Source: [Eubacterium] saphenum (GTDB lineage Bacteria > Bacillota > Clostridia > Peptostreptococcales > Anaerovoracaceae). From it: a stretch of 64,000 bases of DNA. Of this stretch, positions 42,698-52,174 are shown in pieces. Every line of letters starts with the position of its first letter. Position 1 is the first letter of the stretch. Location of the stretch: contig SFHC01000012.1 of assembly GCA_004555725.1 (NCBI GenBank), positions 1 to 64,000 of the forward strand. Reading direction: 5' to 3'. The translations under genes were made by a program, and so were the position numbers. Under the pieces are notes generated by a model, which worked only from the letters and a program-made list of their open reading frames with translations, was not told the DNA's origin and did not search any database.

Positions 42698-44251
42698 TTA
42701 TCCCCGCTGCTGCCTGCGGAATACGATATCATAAACCGCGTCCATGTCTAGCGCAGCCCGGACACTGTTCGCGAGTTTATCATATTCCCTGTCTTCATAC
42801 TCTTTTCGGCTTATCCGTTTTTTCCCCGTGTAAGAAAGGCCCTTTCTCTCACAGAGCCATGCAGCCAGCTTTTCTGTAACTTCTCCGCTGTCAAAAAGGC
42901 CGTGCAGGTATGTGCCAAACACATTGCCGCTCCAGCAGCCATCATCTTTTCCCTCGCCGTTTTCTGTCTTGTCCGGATAGTTCTGATTCCCGTCATCCTG
43001 CGCAATACGGCTGAACGCCTTTCCACGCACATCCGTAACACCCATATGAATTTCATATGCGTCAACCGAAGCACCGGAAAACGGTTCCGCTAAAACAGTT
43101 CCGCACATCCGTGTCCGCGTCTTTTTCCCGGTAAACACTGTCCTGACCGGAAGGAGCCCCATTCCTTTCATACCGTCAAGACTGCCTTCTGTATGCTCCG
43201 GATTAAGAAGCTCCTCGCCCAGCATCTGATATCCTCCGCAGATCCCGAGAACCGCTCCGCCACGGCCCGCAAACTTCCGGACAGTCATTTCCAGGCCTGA
43301 CTCCCTCAGCCATGCCAAGTCATCCAGGGTGCTTTTTGTCCCCGGAAGAATGACCAGATCCGGAGAACCGAATTCATCCGCGCGTTCGACATACCGCACA
43401 TCCATCATCGAGTCCGACTCCAGCGGGGCCAGATCCGTAAAATTAGAAATCCGCGGAAACCGAATCACTGCAATATCGAGCACCGCGCGGGAATCATCCT
43501 GCTGCCCTGTCCGCCGCAGGCGCGGAGCCAGAGAATCTTCTTCATCAATATCCACATACATGTACGGGATAACGCCCAGAACCGGAATGCCCGTCCGCTC
43601 TTCAATCATGCGCACGCCCGGCGTCAGGATATCCTTATCTCCCCGGAACTTATTGATCAGCATGCCCTTAATCCTTCTGCGCTCGGATTCTTCCAGCAGG
43701 GCCGCCGTTCCATAAAGCTGCGCAAACACGCCTCCGCGGTCAATATCTCCCGCCAGCAGAACTGGAGCATCCACCATCTCTGCAAGCCCCATATTCACAA
43801 TATCGTGCTGTTTAAGATTAATTTCCGCAGGACTTCCCGCACCCTCGATCACAATGATGTCATTTTCCCGTTCCAGTGAATGGTACGCTTCCATAATATC
43901 CGGAATGAGCTTCTCCTTATACCGGAAATACTCACGGGCATCCATATCCCCGAGCACTTTTCCGTTAACGATCACCTGGCTGCCGACGTCACTGGACGGC
44001 TTCAGAAGAATCGGATTCATTCGCACATCCGGCTCGACTCCTGCAGCTTCAGCCTGCATAACCTGCGCGCGCCCCATTTCCAGTCCGTCTGCAGTAATCC
44101 AGCTGTTCAGCGCCATATTCTGACTCTTAAACGGAACTGTCTTCCAGCCGTCCTGACGGAAGATGCGGCAAAGAGCGCCGCACAAGAGGCTTTTTCCTGC
44201 TCCTGACATTGTTCCCTGCACCATAATGTTCCATGCTTTTCGACCGTTCAT
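42698..44251 (-). CDS. cbiP: Cobyric acid synthase
   Basis: A 517-residue glutamine-dependent amidotransferase. The N-terminal ATP-binding domain has MVQGTMSGAGKSLLC and PFKSQNMALNS. The C-terminal class I GATase-like domain has GAVLGICGGYQMLG with the nucleophile Cys, and its His is in TYLHGLFDS. It amidates adenosylcobyrinate a,c-diamide at four side chains. A Lys/Asp-rich insert near residue 425-440 is unusual in length. The ribosome site is weak. The gene is 135 nt after cobD and upstream of cbiC. Confidence 0.95.
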   Translation of the reverse strand: MNGRKAWNIMVQGTMSGAGKSLLCGALCRIFRQDGWKTVPFKSQNMALNSWITADGLEMGRAQVMQAEAAGVEPDVRMNPILLKPSSDVGSQVIVNGKVLGDMDAREYFRYKEKLIPDIMEAYHSLERENDIIVIEGAGSPAEINLKQHDIVNMGLAEMVDAPVLLAGDIDRGGVFAQLYGTAALLEESERRRIKGMLINKFRGDKDILTPGVRMIEERTGIPVLGVIPYMYVDIDEEDSLAPRLRRTGQQDDSRAVLDIAVIRFPRISNFTDLAPLESDSMMDVRYVERADEFGSPDLVILPGTKSTLDDLAWLRESGLEMTVRKFAGRGGAVLGICGGYQMLGEELLNPEHTEGSLDGMKGMGLLPVRTVFTGKKTRTRMCGTVLAEPFSGASVDAYEIHMGVTDVRGKAFSRIAQDDGNQNYPDKTENGEGKDDGCWSGNVFGTYLHGLFDSGEVTEKLAAWLCERKGLSYTGKKRISRKEYEDREYDKLANSVRAALDMDAVYDIVFRRQQRG

Positions 44252-44386
44252 CCTGTATCTCTCTTCTACTTCCTATTATTCTCACCTGTCAGTTATTCTT
44301 TGTTTCCATCGTTTCTGTCTGTTCTGCCGATTTCTGCTCTATGCTCTTCCGGCATTCCTGTGATCTGCCTGCGTTCGCATTCTGTT

Positions 44387-45595
44387 CTATGCTTCTCTGC
44401 ATTTCTCTGTTCCGGCGATTTCAGGATCCCTGCAGTTTCTTTCCTGCATACATGCCCGGACAGCCTGTACCAGACGGACATTATCACTGTGTCCTCTGAC
44501 GCAGACACGAATCCAGTTCCTGTCCAGTCCATGGTAATTCCCGCAGTCCCTTACCAGAATGCCGCGTTCAGCGAGTGGCTCAGCGAGCTTTCTGTCAGCA
44601 TGAATGAGCAGATAATTGGCTTCCGCGCGGCTGATAAATGTAATGCCCTTGATCTTCAGAAGTTCCTGACGGAGATATCCCCGCTCTTTTTGATTCTGCT
44701 CACGATACTGTTCAATATATCCAGTCTCCTGAAGAGCAGCAAGTCCGGCAGCCTCTGCTCCTGCGGATATCGGCCATGAAGGGCCGCATAATGCTGCGCG
44801 CCTGCGAATCTCTCGGTCAAAAAATATACCGTACCCGAGGCGGATTCCGGGCATGGCAAACAGTTTGGTAAATGAACGGAGGAGAATCAGATTGGCGCAG
44901 TTCTGCGCTTCGGAAATAAAGCTGTGCGCGCTTGGTTCATCCGTCAGTCCGATAAACGATTCATCCACAACCAGCAGGATTCCGCGTTTTTGACATTCTT
45001 CCAGCAAGGCTTGCAGCGCTTTCCGATTTGTCGTTCTCCCAGTCGGATTATTTGGCTCACAGAGAATAATCATCTCCGCCTGACGCTCATATTCCTGCCG
45101 CTGAAAACCCGTATGCTCTGCATCCCGTTCCGCAAGTTCCAGCAATTCATCGATTCTTCCATCCAGAAGAAATTCATCTTCTTCTCTAAGCAGAAAACGG
45201 CTGACAGCAGAACCCGCCGCAGTCAGCGCGCGCTCATATTCACTGAATGTCGGCGCCGTGATCACTGCGCGAGATGGCCTGCAGCTTAACAAGACGCGGA
45301 AAATAAGGTCCGAAGCCCCCGCTCCCGGAAGAATCTGCCATTGCTGAAGACTCTCCTTTTCCGCCAGAGCCGCTGTCAGTCTGCTCTGCACCGGATCAGG
45401 GTACTCCTGTGCATGCTGAAGCGCGCGTTCTGCGGCCTGTCTTACAGAATCCGGCATCCCCAGCGGATTCACATTAACTGAAAAATCCAGCGGGACTATT
45501 CCATACTGCTCCCGGTACCGGTTTAATTCTCCTCCATGCTCACTGCTCTGAAAAAAATCCAAGTCTTTTCCTTTCTGATAATCATAATTCTGCAA
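44387..45595 (-). CDS. cobD: L-threonine-O-3-phosphate decarboxylase
   Basis: A PLP aminotransferase-fold protein of up to 402 residues. SSEHGGELNRYREQYG is the typical start region, LDFSVNVNPLGMPDSV follows, CEPNNPTGRTT is the cofactor loop, and RSFTKLFAMPGIRLGYG carries the Schiff-base Lys. It makes (R)-1-aminopropan-2-yl phosphate for the nucleotide loop. There is no ATG at the 5' end: TTG at 45595 or TTG at 45562 (AAAGGA 6 nt upstream, better spaced) is the start. The C-terminus is an Arg/Glu-rich tail of about 20 residues beyond the usual end. Confidence 0.9.
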   Translation of the reverse strand: MQNYDYQKGKDLDFFQSSEHGGELNRYREQYGIVPLDFSVNVNPLGMPDSVRQAAERALQHAQEYPDPVQSRLTAALAEKESLQQWQILPGAGASDLIFRVLLSCRPSRAVITAPTFSEYERALTAAGSAVSRFLLREEDEFLLDGRIDELLELAERDAEHTGFQRQEYERQAEMIILCEPNNPTGRTTNRKALQALLEECQKRGILLVVDESFIGLTDEPSAHSFISEAQNCANLILLRSFTKLFAMPGIRLGYGIFFDREIRRRAALCGPSWPISAGAEAAGLAALQETGYIEQYREQNQKERGYLRQELLKIKGITFISRAEANYLLIHADRKLAEPLAERGILVRDCGNYHGLDRNWIRVCVRGHSDNVRLVQAVRACMQERNCRDPEIAGTEKCREA

Positions 45596-45677
45596 TGTTT
45601 CCCGTCCCTCTCTGCAGAACCTCCGTTTGACCGGACCTCAGAGCGACGTTTCACTCACGGCTTTATTACTCTTACAC

Positions 45678-46679
45678 TCAGCGGAGCAGAATCCAGAAGA
45701 TCACCGCCCGGAGAGTGAAGAAAATAACTAAACCGGCAGAAGATGCCGCTCCCAGCATCCTGCAGCAGCGCAGGATATCACCTCGCTCAATCGGACGATC
45801 CGCATCGCCGATAGCCGGCTTATCATAGATTTTGCCGAAATACTGCGCCGGACCTGCCAGCTGCACATGAAGCGATCCGGCGCAGGCGGATTCCGTCTGC
45901 GCGGAGTTCGGGCTTGCATGCTTCCTGCTGTCTCTTTTCCATATCCGCAGCGCGTTTTTTCCGTCATTTCCGGTCATCGCTGCGCCGAGCGCCCAGAGAA
46001 GCGCCGCGATTCTGGATGGAATGTAATTCACCACATCATCCATCCGCGCACCGACCCTGCCAAAATAGAGATACCGTTCATTCCTGTACCCGATCATGCT
46101 GTCCAGGGTATTCACCGCCTTATACGTCAGAGCCAGCGGTGCGCCGCCGATCGCCATATAAAACAGCGGGGCGATCACACCGTCAGAAAAGTTTTCCGCA
46201 ACTGTTTCACAATCTGCCTTGATGACTCCGGTTTCATCCAGTACAAACGTGTCTCGTCCCACAATTCTGCCCACATCCTTCTGTGCCTGTTCCAGCGTTC
46301 CCTCCGGCGGCAGGCTGTGGTAGACGTTCACAGCTTCTTTCTGCAGACCCCGCATTGCGAGTGCCTGCCAGCACCAGAGTGTCTGCAGAGCAAATCCGAG
46401 AACCGGATGAATACGCAATGCAGCTGTACAGAGAAAACCTGTAACCAGCAATGTCGTAATGACGGTGATTCCGGCAGTCAATGCGCCTCCTGCAAGTTCA
46501 CCTCCTGAAGTTTTTGGGAAAAGCTTCCTGAAAAAACGTTCCAGAGAAGAAATTTCCTTCCCTATGATCACGACCGGATGAGGAAAATGAAAAGGATCGG
46601 CCAGAAGCAGATCCAGCAGCGCACCCGCTCCTGCAGAAGCTTCTGTAATGATAAAATACATGATCCAGTGGTTCATCAA
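45678..46679 (-). CDS. cbiB: Adenosylcobinamide-phosphate synthase
   Basis: A 333-residue membrane protein with about 5-7 hydrophobic segments. Family stretches are LLADPFHFPHPVVIIGKEIS, GRDTFVLDETGVIKADCETVAENFSDGVIAPLFY and YKAVNTLDSMIGYRNERY. It attaches the aminopropanol phosphate made by CobD to cobyric acid at the membrane. The start overlaps the cbiA stop by 4 nt (ATGA), a sign of coupling. Confidence 0.95.
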   Translation of the reverse strand: MMNHWIMYFIITEASAGAGALLDLLLADPFHFPHPVVIIGKEISSLERFFRKLFPKTSGGELAGGALTAGITVITTLLVTGFLCTAALRIHPVLGFALQTLWCWQALAMRGLQKEAVNVYHSLPPEGTLEQAQKDVGRIVGRDTFVLDETGVIKADCETVAENFSDGVIAPLFYMAIGGAPLALTYKAVNTLDSMIGYRNERYLYFGRVGARMDDVVNYIPSRIAALLWALGAAMTGNDGKNALRIWKRDSRKHASPNSAQTESACAGSLHVQLAGPAQYFGKIYDKPAIGDADRPIERGDILRCCRMLGAASSAGLVIFFTLRAVIFWILLR

Positions 46680-48097
46680 AATCCTCCTCTGTTCCTCTCC
46701 ATTTGAGAGTGCCTGTATGCTTCTGCCGCGCAGATAAACCTCTTCACCACCTGCGGATGCGCGGCAAGATAGAGGTGCGGAAAACCCGCATACCAGGACG
46801 GTCCGGCGTACCCCTCACTCCAGTTCCTGGATGACAGCGGTTTCTTCATCTGGAACGCGTCTCCGTCTTCATCCGATTTCCAGTAATGGAATTCGTGAAC
46901 GCTCATTGATTCTCCCCGCTTAAACAGAAGACTGTCCTCTTTTGCCTGCATTTCCGCGTATCCGAACCGAACCAGTTTTCCGGCAGATCTGCCGGTTCCC
47001 GGAAACACACCGGCCATCGGCCAGAGCGCCCCGTCCGCATCACGGAGAAATTTCTGCAGATACAAAAACCCGCCGCATTCTGCAATTACCGGCATACCGG
47101 AACAGATACTTTTCCGTATACTGTCACGCATTGACCGGTTCTCGGAAAGCTGTCGGGCATACAGCTCCGGATATCCGCCCGGAAGTACGATGGCATCGGC
47201 ATCCTCCGGCACATATGGTTCATGGACAGGACTGAAGTAAACGACGTTTCCGCCCTGACGATCCAGTTCTTCCTGTGTCTCCTGATAACAAAATGTAAAC
47301 GCCTCATCACGCGCCAGCGCAATAACCGGGCGAACATGCTCTGCAAGGACCCAGGAACGTCCGATATCCACACCGGAATCCTGATCTTCCTGCATTGCAG
47401 GAACGGGAACCGAAAACAGCGATTCTATCTTCTTCCAGTCAAGATGCTCTTCCATCGCATCCGCAATCACTTTGATATTCTGCTGCAGATCTTCAATCTC
47501 ATCAGCCTGATACAGCCCGAGATGCCTGGATTCCACATGAACATCCGGAAGCTCCGGAAGATAACCGACCACCGGGATACCTGTTTCCTGTTCCAGAATT
47601 TCCTTCATCAGTCCCGCATAAGATTTTTTACACCGGTTCAGAATGATTCCGGCAATCCGGCTGTCCGAACGGAACTGCTGCAGGCCCTTTACTTCTGCCG
47701 CTGCCGACAGACTGCTTCCTGACGGATTCAGAACAAGCAGAACCGGAATGTCCAGCGTATTCGCAAGATGCCAGCAGCTCCCCCGGTCTGTCTTACCAGA
47801 AAGTCCGTCATACAGTCCCATCACGCCTTCAACTACAGCAGACCCATGTTCCGCAAGCTCTCTCTGATAGCAGCTGCGGACATACGACTCATCCGACATC
47901 ACCAGATCCAGATTGTGGCTGCTGACATTCAGAACACTCCGGTGAAACATCGGATCGATGTAATCCGGACCGGTCTTGAACGCACAGGGAAACAGACCTT
48001 TTCTCTTCAGTATTTCCAGCAGTCCGCAGACAAGGAAGGTTTTTCCGCTGCTTGATGCAGGCGCAGAAACCGCAATTTGAACTTTTCTCTTTTTCAT
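46676..48097 (-). CDS. cbiA: Cobyrinate a,c-diamide synthase
   Basis: A 473-residue amidotransferase. The N-terminal P-loop-like SAPASSSGKTFLVCGL, the CAFKTGPDYIDPMFH stretch and VEGVMGLYDG are typical of CbiA. The GATase domain has VIAECGGFLYLQ with the catalytic Cys. It amidates cobyrinate at positions a and c using glutamine and ATP. GGAG lies 7 nt before the ATG. It lies 28 nt after the cbiET gene and overlaps cbiB. Confidence 0.95.
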   Translation of the reverse strand: MKKRKVQIAVSAPASSSGKTFLVCGLLEILKRKGLFPCAFKTGPDYIDPMFHRSVLNVSSHNLDLVMSDESYVRSCYQRELAEHGSAVVEGVMGLYDGLSGKTDRGSCWHLANTLDIPVLLVLNPSGSSLSAAAEVKGLQQFRSDSRIAGIILNRCKKSYAGLMKEILEQETGIPVVGYLPELPDVHVESRHLGLYQADEIEDLQQNIKVIADAMEEHLDWKKIESLFSVPVPAMQEDQDSGVDIGRSWVLAEHVRPVIALARDEAFTFCYQETQEELDRQGGNVVYFSPVHEPYVPEDADAIVLPGGYPELYARQLSENRSMRDSIRKSICSGMPVIAECGGFLYLQKFLRDADGALWPMAGVFPGTGRSAGKLVRFGYAEMQAKEDSLLFKRGESMSVHEFHYWKSDEDGDAFQMKKPLSSRNWSEGYAGPSWYAGFPHLYLAAHPQVVKRFICAAEAYRHSQMERNRGGF

Positions 48098-48125
48098 GCA
48101 CCTTCTCCTTCTCTATCATCCGCCA

Positions 48126-49388
48126 TTATCCACTGATCACATATACCGGATTCTCCGCAAGCATCATGTGACAGCCTCTGACTGATCTGGAACGGCTCAC
48201 CGCAACCTGCATGACTTCCGGCTCCCTTCCCAGATCACGCAGAACTTCCAGCCCCTCGCTGACTGTTTCAAGAACGATTCCCGTAAACACGATCCGAACC
48301 TCCGGGTTTCGTCTTACCGCTTCACGGATGATCTCCCGGATTGTTCCATCTGACCCGCCGATAAATACGGCATCCGGCTTCGGAAGATCATGCAGCGCAT
48401 CCGGAGCCTCCCCTCTGACCAGGTGCATATTGGTCAGATGAAATTTCCTGCGGTTTTTCAGAATCAACGAACAGGCTTCTTCCTTGCGTTCAATCGCATA
48501 AACGGCTCCTCCCTTTGCCTGACGCGCGAGTTCCACCGATACGCTCCCGGTTCCCGCGCCGACATCCCAGATCGTTTCCTCCGGCGCAGCCTGCATCTTA
48601 GAGACTGCACACAGACGAACCTCTCTCTTGGTCATCGGTACCTGACCGCGGATAAACGCGTTATCCGGAATGCCCATGACCGGAAACACATCACGGACGC
48701 CTTCAACCAACACGACCGCAAGCAGAGAAAACTCCGTTTCCGCCGCATCACGACAGTATGAAGACGTAATCTTTTCTTCATTCATACCGAGATTTTCACC
48801 CACCCAGACACGCTGCTCTCCAAGACCTGCGTCACAGAGATCACGGCAGAGTTTCTGCGCTCCCGTTCTGCCGCCGGTCAGGAAGAACGTATCCCTGCCA
48901 AGGCGCAGCTCTCCTGCCGGATCACAGTCCCTGCCGTGTGCGGAAACCAGAGTCCAGTTCTGCCACGGCCTGCGGATTGCAGCGGAAAGCATCTGAATCG
49001 AAGAAATGCCCGGGAACACGGTCAGTGAAAACCCGAGCGTGTCTTCATTAATAGAACTCTGCGGATCTGTACTTCCCGGAACCCTCTTCTCCAGTTCTTT
49101 CAAAAACGACCCCGCACCGCTGTAAAACCCGGTGTCACCGCTGTACAGCAATGCAATATTCTTATCCGCCCAGACATCTCTTTTCTCCAAAAGCAGATCA
49201 GCAATCCGGCCGGGCCAGATTTCCTGCCGGAATTCCGGACTGTGTTCTCCGTCATCCGGAAAAGCCCGCTGCGCCAGTGCAAGCAGCCGCGGCGCGCCAA
49301 TCAAAAGATCCGCTTCCATTGCCGCATGCCGCGCATCCGGAATCAGACATTCCATTCCTGCTCCAAGTCCGATCAATGCTACTTTCAT
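48126..49388 (-). CDS. cbiET: Cobalt-precorrin-7 C5-methyltransferase / C15-methyltransferase (decarboxylating) fusion
   Basis: A 420-residue fusion. Residues 1-about 225 are CbiE, a tetrapyrrole methylase (LIGLGAGMECLIPDA, LYSGDTGFYSGAGSF, FPGISSIQML). Residues about 230-420 are CbiT, a class I SAM methyltransferase (GQVPMTKREVRLCAVSKMQ, IWDVGAGTGSVSVELA, FIGGSDGTIREII). Together they methylate C5 and C15 and decarboxylate the C12 acetate, like CobL. Fusions of this kind are known. It lies 7 nt after cbiJ. Confidence 0.95.
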   Translation of the reverse strand: MKVALIGLGAGMECLIPDARHAAMEADLLIGAPRLLALAQRAFPDDGEHSPEFRQEIWPGRIADLLLEKRDVWADKNIALLYSGDTGFYSGAGSFLKELEKRVPGSTDPQSSINEDTLGFSLTVFPGISSIQMLSAAIRRPWQNWTLVSAHGRDCDPAGELRLGRDTFFLTGGRTGAQKLCRDLCDAGLGEQRVWVGENLGMNEEKITSSYCRDAAETEFSLLAVVLVEGVRDVFPVMGIPDNAFIRGQVPMTKREVRLCAVSKMQAAPEETIWDVGAGTGSVSVELARQAKGGAVYAIERKEEACSLILKNRRKFHLTNMHLVRGEAPDALHDLPKPDAVFIGGSDGTIREIIREAVRRNPEVRIVFTGIVLETVSEGLEVLRDLGREPEVMQVAVSRSRSVRGCHMMLAENPVYVISG

Positions 49389-49395
49389 CTGCTTT

Positions 49396-50223
49396 TTACT
49401 CCTTTATCTTCACCGGGTCCTCCCGAACTTCTGACGTTCCCGCCGCCGCACCGTACTCTGCACCGCCGGACCGGCTTCTGGTCTCATTTTTCACATACTG
49501 CAGAATGTCCTCTGCCCTGCTCGCCGGCAGCAGTTCCTCCGGACGGCGAATCATGACCAGTTCAATTCCACATTCCTCCGCCGCCTCAATTTTCTGGAAC
49601 ATGCCTCCCTGCCGGCCGCTCTCTTTTGTAACCAGATAGGAAATCTCCAGGTCACGGATCATACATACATTCATCGCCGCTGAAAACGGCCCCTGCATGG
49701 CAATGATGTTCTTTCTTGGAATTCCTGCTTCTTTACACGCTTCCAGAGCCTGCACAGACGGCAGCACCCTGGGATGCAGTCGTTCCGGACCCAGCGCCGA
49801 AAAATCCATGAGGTTCTTCGATCCTGTGGTCAGCAGAATATTTCCCGGCAAATTCCGCAGATACGCACAGGCATCCTGTACAGAATCCACCCGCTTCAGA
49901 CTCCGGCTTTCCGGAAGCGGCTCTTCTTCACGCACATACCGGAACACTTTCTTATCTTTCCTGCTGCAGGCCGTCAGAATGCTTCTGCTGATATGCTCTG
50001 CAAACGGATGCGTCGCATCGACACAGAAATCAACATCATCCAGCATCTGTTCAATCTCGTTTTCCGGACGAATCCCGCATAATGCGGTCAGATTTTTCCT
50101 GTGCCCCAGCGTCTCGATCCCATAATCCGTCGCTGCACTGTAAATGACCCGGCATCCTTCATCGGCAAGCTTTACTGCCAGTTCCCGTCCTTCAGTTGTC
50201 CCTCCGAAAATCAATGCTCTCAT
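49396..50223 (-). CDS. cbiJ: Cobalt-precorrin-6A reductase
   Basis: A 275-residue NAD(P)H-dependent reductase of the CobK/CbiJ family. IFGGTTEGRELAVKL is the nucleotide loop, DATHPFAEHIS the conserved active-site stretch, ILLTTGSKNL and YLVTKESGRQGG follow. It reduces the macrocycle after ring contraction. A Gly/Ala-rich tail of about 25 residues beyond the usual end is present. AGGAG precedes the ATG by 12 nt. It sits between cbiH and cbiET. Confidence 0.93.
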   Translation of the reverse strand: MRALIFGGTTEGRELAVKLADEGCRVIYSAATDYGIETLGHRKNLTALCGIRPENEIEQMLDDVDFCVDATHPFAEHISRSILTACSRKDKKVFRYVREEEPLPESRSLKRVDSVQDACAYLRNLPGNILLTTGSKNLMDFSALGPERLHPRVLPSVQALEACKEAGIPRKNIIAMQGPFSAAMNVCMIRDLEISYLVTKESGRQGGMFQKIEAAEECGIELVMIRRPEELLPASRAEDILQYVKNETRSRSGGAEYGAAAGTSEVREDPVKIKE

Positions 50224-50255
50224 GCGTTTTTTCTGCTCCTGCCAGGCACAGCTTC

Positions 50256-50993
50256 CTACAGCCTCTTATTCTCATAGCCTCTCGGTGTCACCATACGTCC
50301 TCCGATGTTTTCTGTTGCAGACGAACCGATGAACACTGTCGTAAACATATCAATATCTTCACCCGGAAGTTCGCCCAGCGTCAGTACCTTCTTTTCCATG
50401 CCGTCTCTTCCGATATTCTTCACCCATCCGCACACAGTTTCCGGGCTCTTTTTCTTAAGCAGCACCTCACAGGCTTTGCTCAGTGCATCTCTGCGGTGTC
50501 TGGATCTCGGATTATACAGACAAAGGGCAAAATCTCCTTCTGCCGCCATATTCAGCCTCTTTTCGATAATTTCTTCCGGCGTCAGGAGATTGGACAAGGA
50601 GATCACACAGAAATCATGTCCGAGAGGCGCGCCAAGCACAGCCGCGCCCGATACAGCCGCCGTAACACCTGCGACCACCTGCACATCCGCGTCCGGATAT
50701 TCCGGAAGAAGCTGCAGAAGTAAACCAGCCATACCGTAAATACCGGCATCTCCGCTGCATACCAGAGCCGTATCCGCACCGTTCTGCGCATACTCCAGAG
50801 CCATCCGGCAGCGCTCAACTTCCCTTTTCATCGGTGTCGAAAAATACTGTTTCTCCGGATACTGCTGTTTTACCAGGTCAATATATACGGTGTATCCGCC
50901 GATATACGTGCAGCGCGCGATGATATCGGCTGCCTCCTGCGTCATGTACTCTGGATTTCCCGGTCCTATTCCCACTGCATAAACGACTGCCAT
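50256..50993 (-). CDS. cbiH: Cobalt-factor III / precorrin-3B C17-methyltransferase
   Basis: A 245-residue tetrapyrrole methylase. YAVGIGPGNPEYMT is the SAM-binding start, VCSGDAGIYGMAGL the second conserved loop, VVAGVTAAVSGAAVLGAPLGHDF the third, and ALCLYNPRSRHRRD is typical of CbiH. It methylates C17 and contracts the ring. The ATG at 50993 has GAGGG 5 nt upstream; the frame to 51020 is not needed. It is 62 nt after cbiG. Confidence 0.95.
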   Translation of the reverse strand: MAVVYAVGIGPGNPEYMTQEAADIIARCTYIGGYTVYIDLVKQQYPEKQYFSTPMKREVERCRMALEYAQNGADTALVCSGDAGIYGMAGLLLQLLPEYPDADVQVVAGVTAAVSGAAVLGAPLGHDFCVISLSNLLTPEEIIEKRLNMAAEGDFALCLYNPRSRHRRDALSKACEVLLKKKSPETVCGWVKNIGRDGMEKKVLTLGELPGEDIDMFTTVFIGSSATENIGGRMVTPRGYENKRL

Positions 50994-51055
50994 TCTGTCC
51001 CTCTTTTCTCTGTTTTCCATCTTTCTATTGCTGCAAACACACGGTTTCCAGTTAT

Positions 51056-52174
51056 TTATTTGTCTTTCTCACCTTCATCTGCATCAGATCTGCCCCAGCT
51101 GAGCTGCACGTCCTTCACAGCCGCAGCCATCGTGACTCCATACAGGCTGAACTTTTTTGCGATGATGCAGTCCGCAGTTCCCCCACAGGCTGCTGCAGCG
51201 CTTCGTTCACAGACATTGTCCGTCCCGACCGTTTTCAGTACAAAAGCAGACCTGCTGAAATCTCCCTTTACTGCATTCAGCTGATCCTTATCGAAGGTCT
51301 GAAACGGAATCCGGCGTCTGCTGCAGAATCCGAGAATTCCCTGCTCTCTGCTCTTGACATCAATGCTAGCGGCTTTTTGAAGAGCAGCGTCCGGAAACCC
51401 GTATCCCTCAGAAAACACCCTCCAGCATTTTTCCACTGCCTCTTCAGAGATTCCCTTCCGGCATCCGATTCCAAGAACCAGAACTTTCGGCACCAGATGC
51501 AGTCCGCGATCATACGGACGAACCCGCACATCAATCAGCACATCCGATTTCTCCCGAAACGGAAAAGCATCGCTGTCCTTCAGACCGCCTGCAGGCCTTA
51601 CAACAACCCCGACGCCGGATGGACGCGCACCTCTCACCGGCCACACAGAATACACCAGAATTCCGTCACGGTTATTGAGTACAGCAGAAGAAACATTAAC
51701 AATCCTGGAAGGCTCCAGAATCTGTAACTTCTGCTCATCAGCCCAGACATCTACAGCAAATTTCCCTCTTGCATCAGTTCCTGTCGTAAGAACCGGCTGA
51801 AGATGAAGAAGCCCCGCAATCCTTTCTGCATCCCTGTTCGCTCCTCCAAGATGTCCGGACAGAATCGGGATAACGTAGCGTCCACATTCATCCATGACAA
51901 GAACCGCTGGATCGATACACTTATTCTGCACCAGGGGCGCAATGCTGCGCACTGCAATTCCGCAGGCGCCGATGAAAATCAGACAGCTTGCTTCCTGAAA
52001 ATATTTCTCCGTCCACTCTGCAGCAGACAGCGGCCGTCCAGAGCGGTCTGCCGCAGCCTTCCTGCATCCGTCTTCCTGCAGCTTCTCCACTGTACGTTCA
52101 GCCAGACGCATACCTTCATCAGTAAACGCCAGTATCTGATAGGATCTCTCTGCCGCTTTCTTATCTGCAGTCAT
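51056..52174 (-). CDS. cbiG: Cobalt-precorrin 5A hydrolase
   Basis: A 372-residue protein. The central motifs FIGACGIAVRSIAPLVQNKCIDPAVLVMDE, LSGHLGGANRDAERIA and the C-terminal LGIGCRKGISEEAVE and GTDNVCERSA are those of CbiG. It opens the delta-lactone and releases acetaldehyde from the contracted ring. It overlaps the cbiF stop by 4 nt (ATGA). The last 15 residues are a charged tail. Confidence 0.95.
   Translation of the reverse strand: MTADKKAAERSYQILAFTDEGMRLAERTVEKLQEDGCRKAAADRSGRPLSAAEWTEKYFQEASCLIFIGACGIAVRSIAPLVQNKCIDPAVLVMDECGRYVIPILSGHLGGANRDAERIAGLLHLQPVLTTGTDARGKFAVDVWADEQKLQILEPSRIVNVSSAVLNNRDGILVYSVWPVRGARPSGVGVVVRPAGGLKDSDAFPFREKSDVLIDVRVRPYDRGLHLVPKVLVLGIGCRKGISEEAVEKCWRVFSEGYGFPDAALQKAASIDVKSREQGILGFCSRRRIPFQTFDKDQLNAVKGDFSRSAFVLKTVGTDNVCERSAAAACGGTADCIIAKKFSLYGVTMAAAVKDVQLSWGRSDADEGEKDK

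Noticed and set aside
44290..44400. Direct repeat (CATAGA-CAGAA) downstream of cobD
   Set aside because: Two short imperfect copies only; could be chance in a purine-rich tail.
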